Source: Proteiniborus sp. DW1
GTDB lineage: Bacteria; Bacillota; Clostridia; Tissierellales; Proteiniboraceae
Assembly: GCF_900095305.1 (NCBI RefSeq)
Contig: NZ_FMDO01000017.1
Location: forward strand, 23,141-87,140
Direction of reading: 5' to 3'
Length of the DNA: 64,000 nucleotides
Shown here: positions 18,359-27,459 of the stretch, one piece after another
Layout of the letters: every line of letters begins with the position of its first letter
Numbering within the stretch: the first letter of the stretch is position 1
Translations under genes and position numbers: made by a program
Notes under the pieces: generated by a model
Database searches by the model: none
What the model was told of the DNA's origin: nothing
Seen by the model: only the letters and a program-made list of their open reading frames with translations

Positions 18359-19417
18359 GTGAGAAAATTATATACACAGCTTAGTAATTTACTTAATGCA
18401 ATTAATTTTAATGAGCTATGGGAAGGCTTCCATTTCTATGATTTTGCGCTATATAATGATAGAGAGGTGTATTTAAAAGACTCTGTGATTCCTTATGATA
18501 ATCGTTTCATGGGCAATACTGCGATTAATTATGAAGGACAGTATATAGCCATATGGAATGTAGAAAATCCAGACCTAGAAGATATCGAAGTCTTGGCAGC
18601 TAACCTTGTACATGAGATGTTTCATGCTTACCAATATGAAATGAAAGAAAGCAGATGGCCACAGGATTTACGAACACTTGACTATCCATCAGATATTGAG
18701 AATTTTAAATTTAAATATGCTGAAAATAAAATTCTCGCTGCTGCATATCTAGAAAAAAATATAGAAAAAAAGAAAAGGCTCATATCTCAATTTGCATCTA
18801 TTCGTAATATGAGAGAGAAAAATATAGGAGATATTATTAGATGTGAATATCTATCAGAAACAGCAGAGGGAATGGCAGAATACGTAGGTATAATGGCACT
18901 AAAGCAAATATCTATTAATAAGTATAATACTCGTATGAAGAAATACATAGGCTATCTATCAACACCAAGCGAACTACTCTTTGACACAAGGAGAATATCG
19001 TACTTTAGTGGGGCAGTTTTTCTAGTTGCTTCTATAGAGGCAGGTATACCATTTTTTCATGAAATAGGTAACTGTGATATTCCTGTATTTGAAATTATAA
19101 GTTCTTATTTAAAGATAGATGGTACTATAGAAATAGAGGATTATAAAATTATAGAGGAAATGGCTATTCAGTATATTGATAGAAAGAGGAATAAATTTGA
19201 TGTTTTTTTCAAAGAAAATAGGGAGCATGTAGAGGGCAAATTTCAAATAGTTGGCTATGATCCAATGAACATGATAAAGTTAGATAATAAAATTTATTGT
19301 AATCATTTTATTCTACTGAAAGATACTAATACAAACAATCAGGTGTTTTTAAATGGTCCTGTAGTTGTTGAATTAGAGCCAGAGACAATAAATAAAGTTA
19401 TAGCTTACTTTAAATAA
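18359..19417 (+). CDS. Predicted zinc metallopeptidase-like protein, function unknown
   Basis: Cytoplasmic 352-residue protein with no signal peptide. A zincin motif HEMFH at residues 85-89 would bind zinc through H85 and H89 with E86 catalytic. About 80 residues later ETAEGMAEYVG offers E170 or E174 as third ligand, the spacing of gluzincins. No other domain was recognised and I cannot name a family. GTG start with GGGGGAAGG. Its partner upstream is a helix-turn-helix protein; a protease acting on the regulator is possible but unproven. A weak AAGCTC/GAGCTT hairpin follows. Confidence 0.65.
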   Translation: MRKLYTQLSNLLNAINFNELWEGFHFYDFALYNDREVYLKDSVIPYDNRFMGNTAINYEGQYIAIWNVENPDLEDIEVLAANLVHEMFHAYQYEMKESRWPQDLRTLDYPSDIENFKFKYAENKILAAAYLEKNIEKKKRLISQFASIRNMREKNIGDIIRCEYLSETAEGMAEYVGIMALKQISINKYNTRMKKYIGYLSTPSELLFDTRRISYFSGAVFLVASIEAGIPFFHEIGNCDIPVFEIISSYLKIDGTIEIEDYKIIEEMAIQYIDRKRNKFDVFFKENREHVEGKFQIVGYDPMNMIKLDNKIYCNHFILLKDTNTNNQVFLNGPVVVELEPETINKVIAYFK

Positions 19418-19651
19418 GCTCTAATCAAGGTGATAGGAGCTTTCTTTACTGCTAGCCTGTTATTTTTTCTGCAAACTAAGTTAAGTTAACATATCTGGAA
19501 AATATAGGTTTGACTTTTGAACTGAATAGTAGAATAATAGAACTATGGACTTAGGTATTGATATTTTTTTATCGATTAAATTTCTTCCTATTAGTCCCCT
19601 GGTAAAAGGCTCTAAGTTAGAGTTATTAACTTTTGTATAAGGAGAGATAAT

Positions 19652-21034
19652 ATGGACAAAAAATTGAAGCAATCATCAAGAAAGGGTATAGTTTCATTAT
19701 TATTGGTACTAGTAATGATACTAACTACAATTGTACCTGTTTGGGCTGAGGAAATTCCAACTCCTGATATTAGTCAATGGGCTATAGGTGAGTTAAATGA
19801 AGGAGAAAGATATGGAATATATCCTATTGAATGGTATTATGACGGTTTCAGAACTGAAATCTCACAGGAAAGACTAGAAGAACTATTAGCAAATACAGCC
19901 AGTAAAATAGAAGCTTTGGACTTAACTAAGAAGACAGATTTTGAGGCAGTTTCTCATGAAGCAACTAGTACAAGAGGCGAGGTTGTAAAGAGGCTATATA
20001 ATATTTTAGCTCAATATGAATTACCAGTAGGTGAGTCATCAGTAGAATATATGCAAGAAAGAGGCATACTTGTAGGTACACATAATGGACTTGACTTAGA
20101 TAAGCCATGTACTACAGAACAGGCAGTTATATTAGCAACTAGATTAGTTCTAGATACATATAATCAGTTACAAGCAGGTTCAAAAGGATTAGCTTGGAAA
20201 GTAGAACATAACGGTAATACCGTTTATTTCTTAGGATCAATTCATGTAGGCAGTAGTGAAGTCTATCCTTTGAATCAAAGATTAAAGCAAGCTTTTAATG
20301 AATCTGATGCCCTTATTGTAGAAGCCAATTTATTCGACCAACAAGGTGGGATGGAGTATTTCCTAGGAAAAGCTACATATCAAGATGGTACTACACTTAA
20401 GGATCATATAAGCGAAGAAACTTATGAAAAGCTAGTAGAAGTGTTTAAAAAATATGGATTACCAGAAGATGTTTATAATCAATTTAAACCTTGGAGTATA
20501 GCTAATGACTTAACTGTTATTTCTATGACAAATTCGGACAATCTTCAACAGGGAGCTCAGTCAGCTAATCTCGGAATAGATATGTATTTTCTTTCAAATG
20601 CATTATTATTTCAAAAGCCAATTATTGAATTAGAAGGAATAAGATATCAGGCTGACTTATTTGATGGATTATCAGCTGAAACTCAAGAAGAGTATTTAAG
20701 AAGTATAATAGATAGTGTCTTAGAACCAAAAACTGATGAGACTGTTGATTCGGCTAAGCTATTAGAAGAATGGCTTGCTCTATGGATAAATGGAGATATA
20801 GAAGGATTTACCGCTAGCTATGGTCATAGCACTAAGGAAGCTGAAGAATATGAATTTACTAATATGCTATTTGGTAAAAGAGATAAGGACATGGCAGAGA
20901 AAATAATCACTATGTTAGAATCAGAGAACAAGGGTACATATTTTGTTGTAGTAGGAGCAGGACATTTAACACAAGATGGCACAGTACTAGACCAACTAAT
21001 TGAAAAAGGATATAAGGTTGAGGTTTTACAATAA
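19652..21034 (+). CDS. Secreted TraB/GumN-family protein with N-terminal SLH-like segment
   Basis: Exported protein of 460 residues. A Sec signal peptide is clear (KGIVSLLLVLVMILTTIVPVWA, cleavage before EE near residue 33). Residues about 85-180 resemble a surface-layer-homology-like fold (RGEVVKRLYNIL ... MQERGILVGT ... TTEQAVILATRLV). The C-terminal part is a TraB/GumN domain: GSIHVG at 195-200, ALIVEANL, and a closing VVVGAGHLTQDG motif. This family is proposed to be metal-dependent hydrolases, mostly uncharacterised. GGAGAG precedes the ATG. Monocistronic, with a strong terminator. Confidence 0.82.
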   Translation: MDKKLKQSSRKGIVSLLLVLVMILTTIVPVWAEEIPTPDISQWAIGELNEGERYGIYPIEWYYDGFRTEISQERLEELLANTASKIEALDLTKKTDFEAVSHEATSTRGEVVKRLYNILAQYELPVGESSVEYMQERGILVGTHNGLDLDKPCTTEQAVILATRLVLDTYNQLQAGSKGLAWKVEHNGNTVYFLGSIHVGSSEVYPLNQRLKQAFNESDALIVEANLFDQQGGMEYFLGKATYQDGTTLKDHISEETYEKLVEVFKKYGLPEDVYNQFKPWSIANDLTVISMTNSDNLQQGAQSANLGIDMYFLSNALLFQKPIIELEGIRYQADLFDGLSAETQEEYLRSIIDSVLEPKTDETVDSAKLLEEWLALWINGDIEGFTASYGHSTKEAEEYEFTNMLFGKRDKDMAEKIITMLESENKGTYFVVVGAGHLTQDGTVLDQLIEKGYKVEVLQ

Positions 21035-21043
21035 GTAATGAGA

Positions 21044-21090
21044 AACCACCTATTATTTACCTTTAGGTAAGTAATAGGTGGTTGTTATTT
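21044..21090 (+). terminator. Terminator after the TraB/GumN gene
   Basis: AACCACCTATTA pairs with TAATAGGTGGTT ending at 21083, with additional inner pairing and a T-rich tail. Strong rho-independent structure. Confidence 0.85.
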
Positions 21091-21418
21091 TAATCCTGCT
21101 TGTTCTGAGCTAAATTAAAGCATTTATGTAAATATTTTTGGTCCATTAATTCCTTATGAATATCTCTTTGAACAATTATAGCTTCCTCTAGTGATAGAAT
21201 CATATCTGCATTTTTCCGAATCTATCGAAGCTCTATAGCTTCATCTAGAATAATAATTGATGATTTTTTCAAAATAGGCATTGTGATTGCAATTTTTTTG
21301 TTTTGTCACTAGTTAGATATATTTCAAGTTTTTCCACACTGGCATTATGTTGGCAAAAAATCCCCGTAATACTATATTGATTTCTAGCAAATTTTGCGGC
21401 ATTTATTATTTCTTCCAT
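21090..21418 (-). pseudogene. Decayed C-terminal part of an ABC transporter ATPase domain
   Basis: Read on the reverse strand, broken frames give recognisable ABC exporter pieces in the correct order: MEEIINAAKFARNQ (the segment before the signature), MPILKKSSIIILDEA (around Walker B), and NADMILSLEEAIIVQRDIHKELM (the D-loop to C-terminal region, compare NADxIxxLxxGxIVxxGxHxEL), ending near QNKQD. The signature LSGGxxQR, the switch His and the membrane domain are lost, and stops and frameshifts separate the pieces. It fills most of the gap between the TraB-like and YfcC genes. Confidence 0.65.
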
Positions 21419-21529
21419 ATATATTTATAATAACTAAACCGCTTTTACATATAATAATTGAAACTAGATTTATAAATTGCTAATGATAACTAACATTATT
21501 TTAATAACTAATTATTGGGAGATGAAAAC

Positions 21530-23053
21530 ATGAAAGAGCAAGAGAAAAAGAAGAAAAAATTTCAATTTCCTACAGCCTTTACGGTGCTATTTATCATACT
21601 AATACTAGCAGCTATATTAACCTATATAGTGCCAGCAGGACTATACTCAAAACTATCATATGACCCAGATAAAAATTTATTTTTAGTAGAAAACCATGAA
21701 GGAGAAGTCAGTAGCTATCCAGCGACACAAGAAACTTTAGAAAGCTTAAACATTAGAATGAATATCAATAAGTTTTTAGATGGAAGTATTAAAAAACCTA
21801 TTGCTATTCCAGGTACTTATGAGAGAATAGAACAATCACCTCAAGGATTATTATCAGTTATCATGTCACCTATCCAAGGAATTATGGATACAGTGGATAT
21901 TATGGTTTTCGTGTTGATACTTGGAGGGATTATTGGACTGGTTAATAAATCAGGAGCCTTTGATGCAGGAATTGCAGCGTTATCTAAGAGAACTAAAGGA
22001 AAGGAATTCTTATTAGTAGTATTTGTTTCATTACTAATAGCCCTCGGTGGGACTACATTTGGCTTAGCTGAAGAGACCATCGCACTATATCCTATTCTAA
22101 TGCCGATATTCCTAGCAAGTGGATATGATGCAATAGTTTGTATTGCAGCCATATATATGGGTTCTTCTATTGGAAGTATGTTTTCAACTGTAAATCCATT
22201 TTCAGTAGTTATTGCTTCAGATGCAGCAGGAATTTCCTTTAGCGAAGGGCTTGTATTTCGTGCAATAAGCTTAGTATTGGCTATGGTTATTACACTTATT
22301 TATATTTATCGTTATGCAAAAAGAGTGCAAGAGAACCCGAAGAATTCTCTGATTTACGAAGACAAGGAAAGAATAGAAAAGAGATTCCTAGAATACTATG
22401 ACCCGGAAAATGTAGCGCCATTTAACTGGAGACGAATTCTGATGCTACTCGTATTCTTAGGTGCATTTCCTATATTGATATGGGGAGTATCTACAGGTAT
22501 TTGGTGGTTTCCAGAAATGTCAGGTTTGTTTTTAGCAGTAGCAATAATAATTATTTTCCTGACAGGTTTTTCAGAAAAAGAAGCTGTTAATACATTTTTA
22601 GAAGGTGCAGCAGATTTAATAGGAGTTGTGCTTATAATTGGAGTGGCAAGAGCTATTAATATAGTAATGGATAATGGAATGATTTCTGATACTTTACTTA
22701 ATTATACATCGTCAGTAGTTGGAAATATGAATAGAGGTATTTTTGCAGCAGTTCAAATGATACTGTTTAGTTTCCTAGGTTTTTTCGTTCCATCATCATC
22801 TGGGCTTGCTACACTGTCTATGCCCATAATGGCACCTTTGGCTGATACAGTTGGTATATCAAGAGCTGTTGTGGTTACTGCATATAACTGGGGACAAGGA
22901 TGGATGTCCTTTATTACTCCAACAGGACTAATCTTAGCAACACTTGAGATGGTAGATGTAACATATAATAAGTGGTTAAGATTTATACTTCCGTTGATGG
23001 GGGTAATAGGAGTTTTCTCAATCATAATGCTAATCCTGCAAACATTGGTGTAG
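21530..23053 (+). CDS. YfcC-family membrane transporter
   Basis: Integral membrane protein of 507 residues with about 12 predicted spans. The start FPTAFTVLFIILILAAILTYIVPAGLY and the GGTTFGLAEETIALYPILMPIFLASGYDAI and PSSSGLATLSMPIMAPLAD segments are characteristic of the YfcC/DcuC superfamily, secondary transporters for C4-dicarboxylates, amino acids or small peptides. The ATG at 21530 follows GGGAG by eight bases. It lies upstream of a dipeptidase gene, so uptake or exchange of peptide-derived amino acids is a reasonable guess; the substrate is not proven. Confidence 0.85.
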   Translation: MKEQEKKKKKFQFPTAFTVLFIILILAAILTYIVPAGLYSKLSYDPDKNLFLVENHEGEVSSYPATQETLESLNIRMNINKFLDGSIKKPIAIPGTYERIEQSPQGLLSVIMSPIQGIMDTVDIMVFVLILGGIIGLVNKSGAFDAGIAALSKRTKGKEFLLVVFVSLLIALGGTTFGLAEETIALYPILMPIFLASGYDAIVCIAAIYMGSSIGSMFSTVNPFSVVIASDAAGISFSEGLVFRAISLVLAMVITLIYIYRYAKRVQENPKNSLIYEDKERIEKRFLEYYDPENVAPFNWRRILMLLVFLGAFPILIWGVSTGIWWFPEMSGLFLAVAIIIIFLTGFSEKEAVNTFLEGAADLIGVVLIIGVARAINIVMDNGMISDTLLNYTSSVVGNMNRGIFAAVQMILFSFLGFFVPSSSGLATLSMPIMAPLADTVGISRAVVVTAYNWGQGWMSFITPTGLILATLEMVDVTYNKWLRFILPLMGVIGVFSIIMLILQTLV

Positions 23054-23260
23054 AGAAAATCTTTATCTGAGTTAGACTGTGTGAAGTTGTCATTCTTAGT
23101 GATATAAATGGACCTGTATAGAATGTGAATTATCACAGGGCCTATGCTCATGCTGACAAATAAGTTTCTTTAGCCACATCTAGAGAAAATAGGATTCAAG
23201 AATTGCTTGCAATAAGGTATAATTGGTATTAGCAATTGAATTCAAGAGGGGAGGAATACA

Positions 23261-24709
23261 GTGAATAAGCTAGAAGGATTAGAACCAAAGAGAGTCTTTT
23301 ATTATTTTGAAGAATTATCTAAAATTCCAAGGTGTTCCTATAATGAGCAACAAATAAGTGATTACATTAAAAATATAGGAGAAAAATTGGGGCTTGAGAC
23401 AATTCAAGACGAAGTATTAAATGTTATCATCAGAAAGCCTGCTACACCAGGATATGAAAATTCAGAAGGAGTTATCATACAAGGTCATATGGACATGGTT
23501 TGTGAAAAGGAAGATGACTGTAATCATGACTTTAGCAAAGACCCCATAAAATTAATAGTTGATGGTGACTATATTCATGCAGATAAGACAACTCTAGGAG
23601 CAGATAATGGAATAGCGTTGGCTATGGGGTTAGCCATACTTGAGGATAATACTCTAGAGCACCCTAGTATTGAACTTCTGATTACATCATCCGAGGAGAC
23701 TGAAATGGATGGGGCCCTTGGACTATCTGAAAATGTCTTGAAGGGAACTAGACTGCTTAATATAGACACTGAGGAAGAAGGTGTGCTTATAGCTGGTTCT
23801 GCTGGCGGAGAGTTGATAGAAGCAAGAGTTCCAGTAGATTATGAAGAAGTGAATGATTATGTGGAAGTGGATTTAACGGTAAGAGGATTAATGGGTGGAC
23901 ATTCTGGCGGAGAAATTCACAAGCCTAGGGGTAATTCCAATAAGATTTTAAATGGTATATTAAAAGAAATATTAGAAACTATAGATATAAGGCTAGTGTC
24001 TATAACAGGTGGAACTAAGGATAATGCAATTCCTAGACAGACAACAGCTAAAATTGCAGTGAAAACAGAGGACATATTTAGGTTTAAAAGCTTGATTGAG
24101 GAAATAAAGAATAAGACTATAAATATATATAAGTCAGAGGAACCAGATATAGATATAGTTGTTGCAGAAGGGGATATAGCATCAAAAACCTTTGATAAGA
24201 GAACCTTTGATTCTGTAGTCCTACTTTTAGATACTATTCCAACAGGAGTATTTACCTGGATGCCTCAAAGCAAGGAAATAGTAGAAAGCTCTAGTAACTT
24301 AGCTATAGTAAGAACAGAAAAAGATAAGATTGTTATCCAAGTGTCTATAAGAAGCTCATCTGAAGATATGTTATTAGAGCTACGTAATAAGATTGTTGAT
24401 AAAATCAGACAGGCTAAAGCAGAGTACAGTATTAGCGGAAGTTATCCAGAATGGGAATACAATCCTAAATCAGAATTAAGAGATATAGCATTAGAGCTTT
24501 ATAAGGATATGTATGGAAAAGAAATGGTATCTACAGTTATTCATGCAGGCTTAGAATGTGGAGTATTTGCAAAGAAGTATCCAAAATTAGATATAATATC
24601 CATTGGACCCAATATGTATGATGTTCATACACCAAAAGAGAGACTTAGCATTTCATCTACTAAGAGGGTTTATGAGTACTTAACTGAGCTTCTAAAGAGA
24701 CTAAAGTAA
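23261..24709 (+). CDS. pepD: Aminoacyl-histidine dipeptidase PepD
   Basis: Cytoplasmic zinc dipeptidase of the M20 family (beta-Ala-His/Xaa-His dipeptidase), 482 residues, the normal PepD length. Metal ligands and catalytic residues are visible in order: VIIQGHMDMVCEK, LGADNGIALAMG, TSSEETEMDGALG, NIDTEEEG and a C-terminal HAGLECGVF. A lid/dimerisation domain lies between (GLMGGHSGGEIHKPRGN). GTG start with a GAGGGGAGGAA site. TATAAT at about 23217 is a likely -10; AATTGCT/AGCAATT inverted repeats flank it. Role: breakdown of imported peptides. Confidence 0.94.
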   Translation: MNKLEGLEPKRVFYYFEELSKIPRCSYNEQQISDYIKNIGEKLGLETIQDEVLNVIIRKPATPGYENSEGVIIQGHMDMVCEKEDDCNHDFSKDPIKLIVDGDYIHADKTTLGADNGIALAMGLAILEDNTLEHPSIELLITSSEETEMDGALGLSENVLKGTRLLNIDTEEEGVLIAGSAGGELIEARVPVDYEEVNDYVEVDLTVRGLMGGHSGGEIHKPRGNSNKILNGILKEILETIDIRLVSITGGTKDNAIPRQTTAKIAVKTEDIFRFKSLIEEIKNKTINIYKSEEPDIDIVVAEGDIASKTFDKRTFDSVVLLLDTIPTGVFTWMPQSKEIVESSSNLAIVRTEKDKIVIQVSIRSSSEDMLLELRNKIVDKIRQAKAEYSISGSYPEWEYNPKSELRDIALELYKDMYGKEMVSTVIHAGLECGVFAKKYPKLDIISIGPNMYDVHTPKERLSISSTKRVYEYLTELLKRLK

Positions 24710-24762
24710 TGCCGTAAAGAGATTTTCAGGCTGTGTAAAAAATCATTCTCATGGTGATTTTC

Positions 24763-24840
24763 GTCATTCTGAACGTAGTGAAGAACCTGCCTTTAAAAAG
24801 GCAGAGAGAAATTCGCTACGCTCAGGGTGACAGTTTTTAT
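24763..24840. repeat. Intergenic inverted repeat, family A (copy 1)
   Basis: GTCATTCTGAACGTAGTGAA (24763-24782) pairs with the reverse complement of the segment ending GGGTGAC at 24831; an inner CTGCCTTT/AAGGCAG stem adds a second hairpin. A T-run follows. A related element lies at 62435-62520. It looks like a short non-autonomous intergenic repeat that doubles as a terminator after pepD. Confidence 0.75.
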
Positions 24841-24867
24841 GCAGTTTGTGCTATGCTTATGCTGATT

Positions 24868-25872
24868 TTAATCTACTACTTCTATTAAAATTTCGTTTAC
24901 TTGGTTTGTATATTCCTTTTGTTTGATAATCAGGTTTACAAAACCTTTCTCAACAGCTTCAAAATTTATAGAAGTATTACTAAATTCGTTATTGTCCAGA
25001 TTTTTATTTGATTCATTTATAATTCTATCATTATATTCAAATTCTAGAGGTAAAGCATCCTTATCTAATAAAAATGTGAGTATGGCACCCTTTTTGAGCT
25101 TAATTTCATTAGCGGATATGGAAAACCTTCCATTATTGTTTAACTCTAGAGGTAAAAAATACCTATAAATTTTTCTTGATTTTAATACAGGAATTTTATC
25201 GTCCTTTATATGATAATCATTAGAAACAGTTCTTTCTTCTATTAACATTCCATTATAAAAGCTTACCTTTCCTTCAGGTACGTAGTTTCTCTCCAAATAT
25301 GTTTCTGTAGAATTATTGTTATATTTAATAAGTCTATAATGAATGAAGTTTTTATCATTATTACTAGAGGATACAAGAGCAAATTTACTGTCACTGAATG
25401 GAATATTCATAACTGTTACTGGATTGGGAATGTCAGTATTTTCCATAATACTACTATATATAATTTCATAATCGCCCTTAAGATCTTTTTGCCACAGTAC
25501 TGCTAATAAATTATTGTTTTTGTTAGGATTATCTAATCGAAAATAATTGATTAAATGATTGTTTTCTACATCGTCTAATTCAATAGTCTGTTGTAATACT
25601 GGAGAACCTACATTTTCAAGTTTTCTATTACCAGCTTGCTTTACAAAAAGGGCAATGAAAATTACGCTAAAGGCAGCTGCCATATATTTTATAAACACCT
25701 TAGCACTAAATATTGATAAAAATTTCTCTGATGTTTTAGATTTAATATTTTCTTTATCTAATATTTTTTTGAGTACTATTTTTCTACTTTGGTCGAAATT
25801 AAACTGTTCAAAAAACTTCTCTGACTGATGCCGAGCTATATGTAGTTTTTTATCTAAATCTTTGTCGTTCAT
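24868..25872 (-). CDS. Membrane protein, probable anti-sigma factor partner of the ECF sigma
   Basis: Single-pass membrane protein of 334 residues: about 60 cytoplasmic residues, a span (YMAAAFSVIFIALFV, about 64-80) and a roughly 250-residue outer domain with no recognised family. Its start overlaps the sigma gene's end by 4 bases (ATGA), the classic sigma/anti-sigma arrangement. It lacks the HxxxCxxC zinc motif of ZAS-type anti-sigmas, so the assignment rests on gene order and topology. The outer domain may sense an envelope signal. The region after the stop carries the family A repeat. Confidence 0.65.
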   Translation of the reverse strand: MNDKDLDKKLHIARHQSEKFFEQFNFDQSRKIVLKKILDKENIKSKTSEKFLSIFSAKVFIKYMAAAFSVIFIALFVKQAGNRKLENVGSPVLQQTIELDDVENNHLINYFRLDNPNKNNNLLAVLWQKDLKGDYEIIYSSIMENTDIPNPVTVMNIPFSDSKFALVSSSNNDKNFIHYRLIKYNNNSTETYLERNYVPEGKVSFYNGMLIEERTVSNDYHIKDDKIPVLKSRKIYRYFLPLELNNNGRFSISANEIKLKKGAILTFLLDKDALPLEFEYNDRIINESNKNLDNNEFSNTSINFEAVEKGFVNLIIKQKEYTNQVNEILIEVVD

Positions 25873-26405
25873 TCTAAGACCTCCTCAGCCAGAATTTCTT
25901 TTAGTTTATCTCTTGCTCTACAAAGTCTGGTTCTAACTGTGCTTTCTTTTAGATTTAATACTTGAGCGATTTCCTTAGTATTTAAGCCTTCTAGGTAGTA
26001 TAGAACAATGACTATTCTATATTTTGTAGGCAAGTCCATTACTTTTTTAAAAATTTCTCCACCTTCTATTTCTTCAAAAAGTCTAGTGGTATAGTTTTGT
26101 CTTTTAATAGAGTCTAGTTTTTTGATATTGTCCCAGAAGAATAATCGTTTAAATGATGAAGAAGTCAAGTAGTCCCTACACTTATTAACTGTAATTCTGT
26201 AAATCCATGTATAATAAGAGCTTTCGCCTCTAAAGTTATCAAGTCCTTCATATACTTTGCAAAATACCTCTTGGGCTATGTCTTCTGCCTGGTATCTATC
26301 CCTGACATAATAATAGGCTAATTTTAAAACCTTATGTCCAAATCTTTTCATCAAATATTCTAGGGTTTCTTTCTTGCTATTTATTTTTTGGGGTTCTGAT
26401 AACAT
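25869..26405 (-). CDS. ECF-type RNA polymerase sigma factor
   Basis: Alternative sigma factor of 178 residues with only regions 2 and 4. Region 2 shows the core-binding and -10 recognition segment (RDRYQAEDIAQEVFCKVYEGL, then SYYTWIYRITVNKCRDYL); region 4 has the helix-turn-helix (LNTKEIAQVLNLKESTVRTRLCRARDKL). Its candidate promoter overlaps a hairpin upstream. ECF factors normally control their own operon; its target promoter sequence is unknown. Confidence 0.92.
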   Translation of the reverse strand: MLSEPQKINSKKETLEYLMKRFGHKVLKLAYYYVRDRYQAEDIAQEVFCKVYEGLDNFRGESSYYTWIYRITVNKCRDYLTSSSFKRLFFWDNIKKLDSIKRQNYTTRLFEEIEGGEIFKKVMDLPTKYRIVIVLYYLEGLNTKEIAQVLNLKESTVRTRLCRARDKLKEILAEEVLE

Positions 26406-26453
26406 AATACCAACTCCAGTAATACTATCAAAACTTTTGACAAATACATCAAA

Positions 26454-26498
26454 ATTATATCATTTAGGCATATTAGTCTAATACAGACTAATATGCCT
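26454..26498 (-). promoter_or_regulatory. Hairpin overlapping the ECF sigma promoter
   Basis: AGGCATATTAGTCT (26466-26479) and its exact complement (26485-26498) form a 14-bp stem with a 5-base loop. On the reverse strand a -35-like TTAGAC (26481-26476) lies within the stem and TATAAT (26459-26454) follows after 16 bases. The hairpin starts 5 bases beyond the upstream permease stop but lacks a U-run. Confidence 0.6.
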
Positions 26499-26502
26499 AG
26501 TC

Positions 26503-27459
26503 CTATATAGCTCTAATTTCTTGTTTCATAAACATTATATAGGAAATGGCAAAGCAAATGAGAGGTATGGCTACCATTGTGACTATATGTGCCCATATTA
26601 GCATCAGGCTTTGACCAAAAGGAAGTGGGCTAGCTATAGCACCTTCTAGCTGAGTGATTAAAACTAATCCAATAGACCTTACACCAGGATTTAAGATTGT
26701 AGTCATGGCTTCATTATAAAGGGTTGATGGAGATACTCTATTTATATTTTGCTTAAGGGATTCGTGCTTAAGCATTGTATCAACAGTAGCTTGGTTATCT
26801 ACTGGATAAAGCCCATTTGCAATTAAACCAGCAAAAAGACTTATGAAAATTGACATAAAAATCCACAACGCTATTCCAGCTAAAGCCGATGTAGCAGTTT
26901 GTTTAAATACCAAAGAAAACATTAAAGAAATTGCATACCATATTCCTATATATAGTATTGTTATAAATAAATATACTATAAGTCTTGCGAATTCTTCAAG
27001 AGTAGGAGGTATACCTATTAGCAAAATCCCTAATCCTGCAATTCCTATTCCAAGAGTTAGTACCGTTATAGATAAAATGCTCATACCAGCAAGAAATTTG
27101 CCAATTATAACCGTATCTCTGTTAATAGGTTGAGATAATAACCTATTTAATGTTCCTCTTGCTCTTTCTCCATTTATAGAGTCAAATCCTAAGGCTAGAC
27201 CTATTAATGGTCCTAAAAAAGAGATAAAAGAGACAAAAGATGGGATATAATCTCCGCTGCTGGTATATAGTTTTAGGAAAGCAAAATCATCAGTCTCTTT
27301 ATTTATTGCTTCTCTAATTCCAAGGCCTGCACTGTAAATACTAGACAAACCTATTATAAATACAAGTATAAGAATTAAAGTAAATCTCTTGCTCCTTAAA
27401 TGGTCAGAGATTTCCTTTCTATATAAGGGACCTAATCCATCAAACCTAATTGCTAGCAT
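26503..27459 (-). CDS. ABC-2 type transporter permease
   Basis: Membrane subunit of 318 residues with six predicted spans. It begins GPLYRKEISDHLRSKRFTLILILVFI, a cytoplasmic docking helix then span 1, and has a large outer loop (about 35-70) and the typical INGERARGTLNRLLSQPINRDTVIIGKF coupling segment found in NosY/GldF-like ABC-2 permeases. It overlaps the ATPase gene by 14 bases. It is the last gene of the NEW3-ATPase-permease transcript. The substrate is unknown. Confidence 0.87.
   Translation of the reverse strand: MLAIRFDGLGPLYRKEISDHLRSKRFTLILILVFIIGLSSIYSAGLGIREAINKETDDFAFLKLYTSSGDYIPSFVSFISFLGPLIGLALGFDSINGERARGTLNRLLSQPINRDTVIIGKFLAGMSILSITVLTLGIGIAGLGILLIGIPPTLEEFARLIVYLFITILYIGIWYAISLMFSLVFKQTATSALAGIALWIFMSIFISLFAGLIANGLYPVDNQATVDTMLKHESLKQNINRVSPSTLYNEAMTTILNPGVRSIGLVLITQLEGAIASPLPFGQSLMLIWAHIVTMVAIPLICFAISYIMFMKQEIRAI

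Noticed and set aside
19481..19672. A 63-codon reverse-strand frame before the TraB-like gene
   Set aside because: AT-rich chance frame over the TraB promoter and start; no features.
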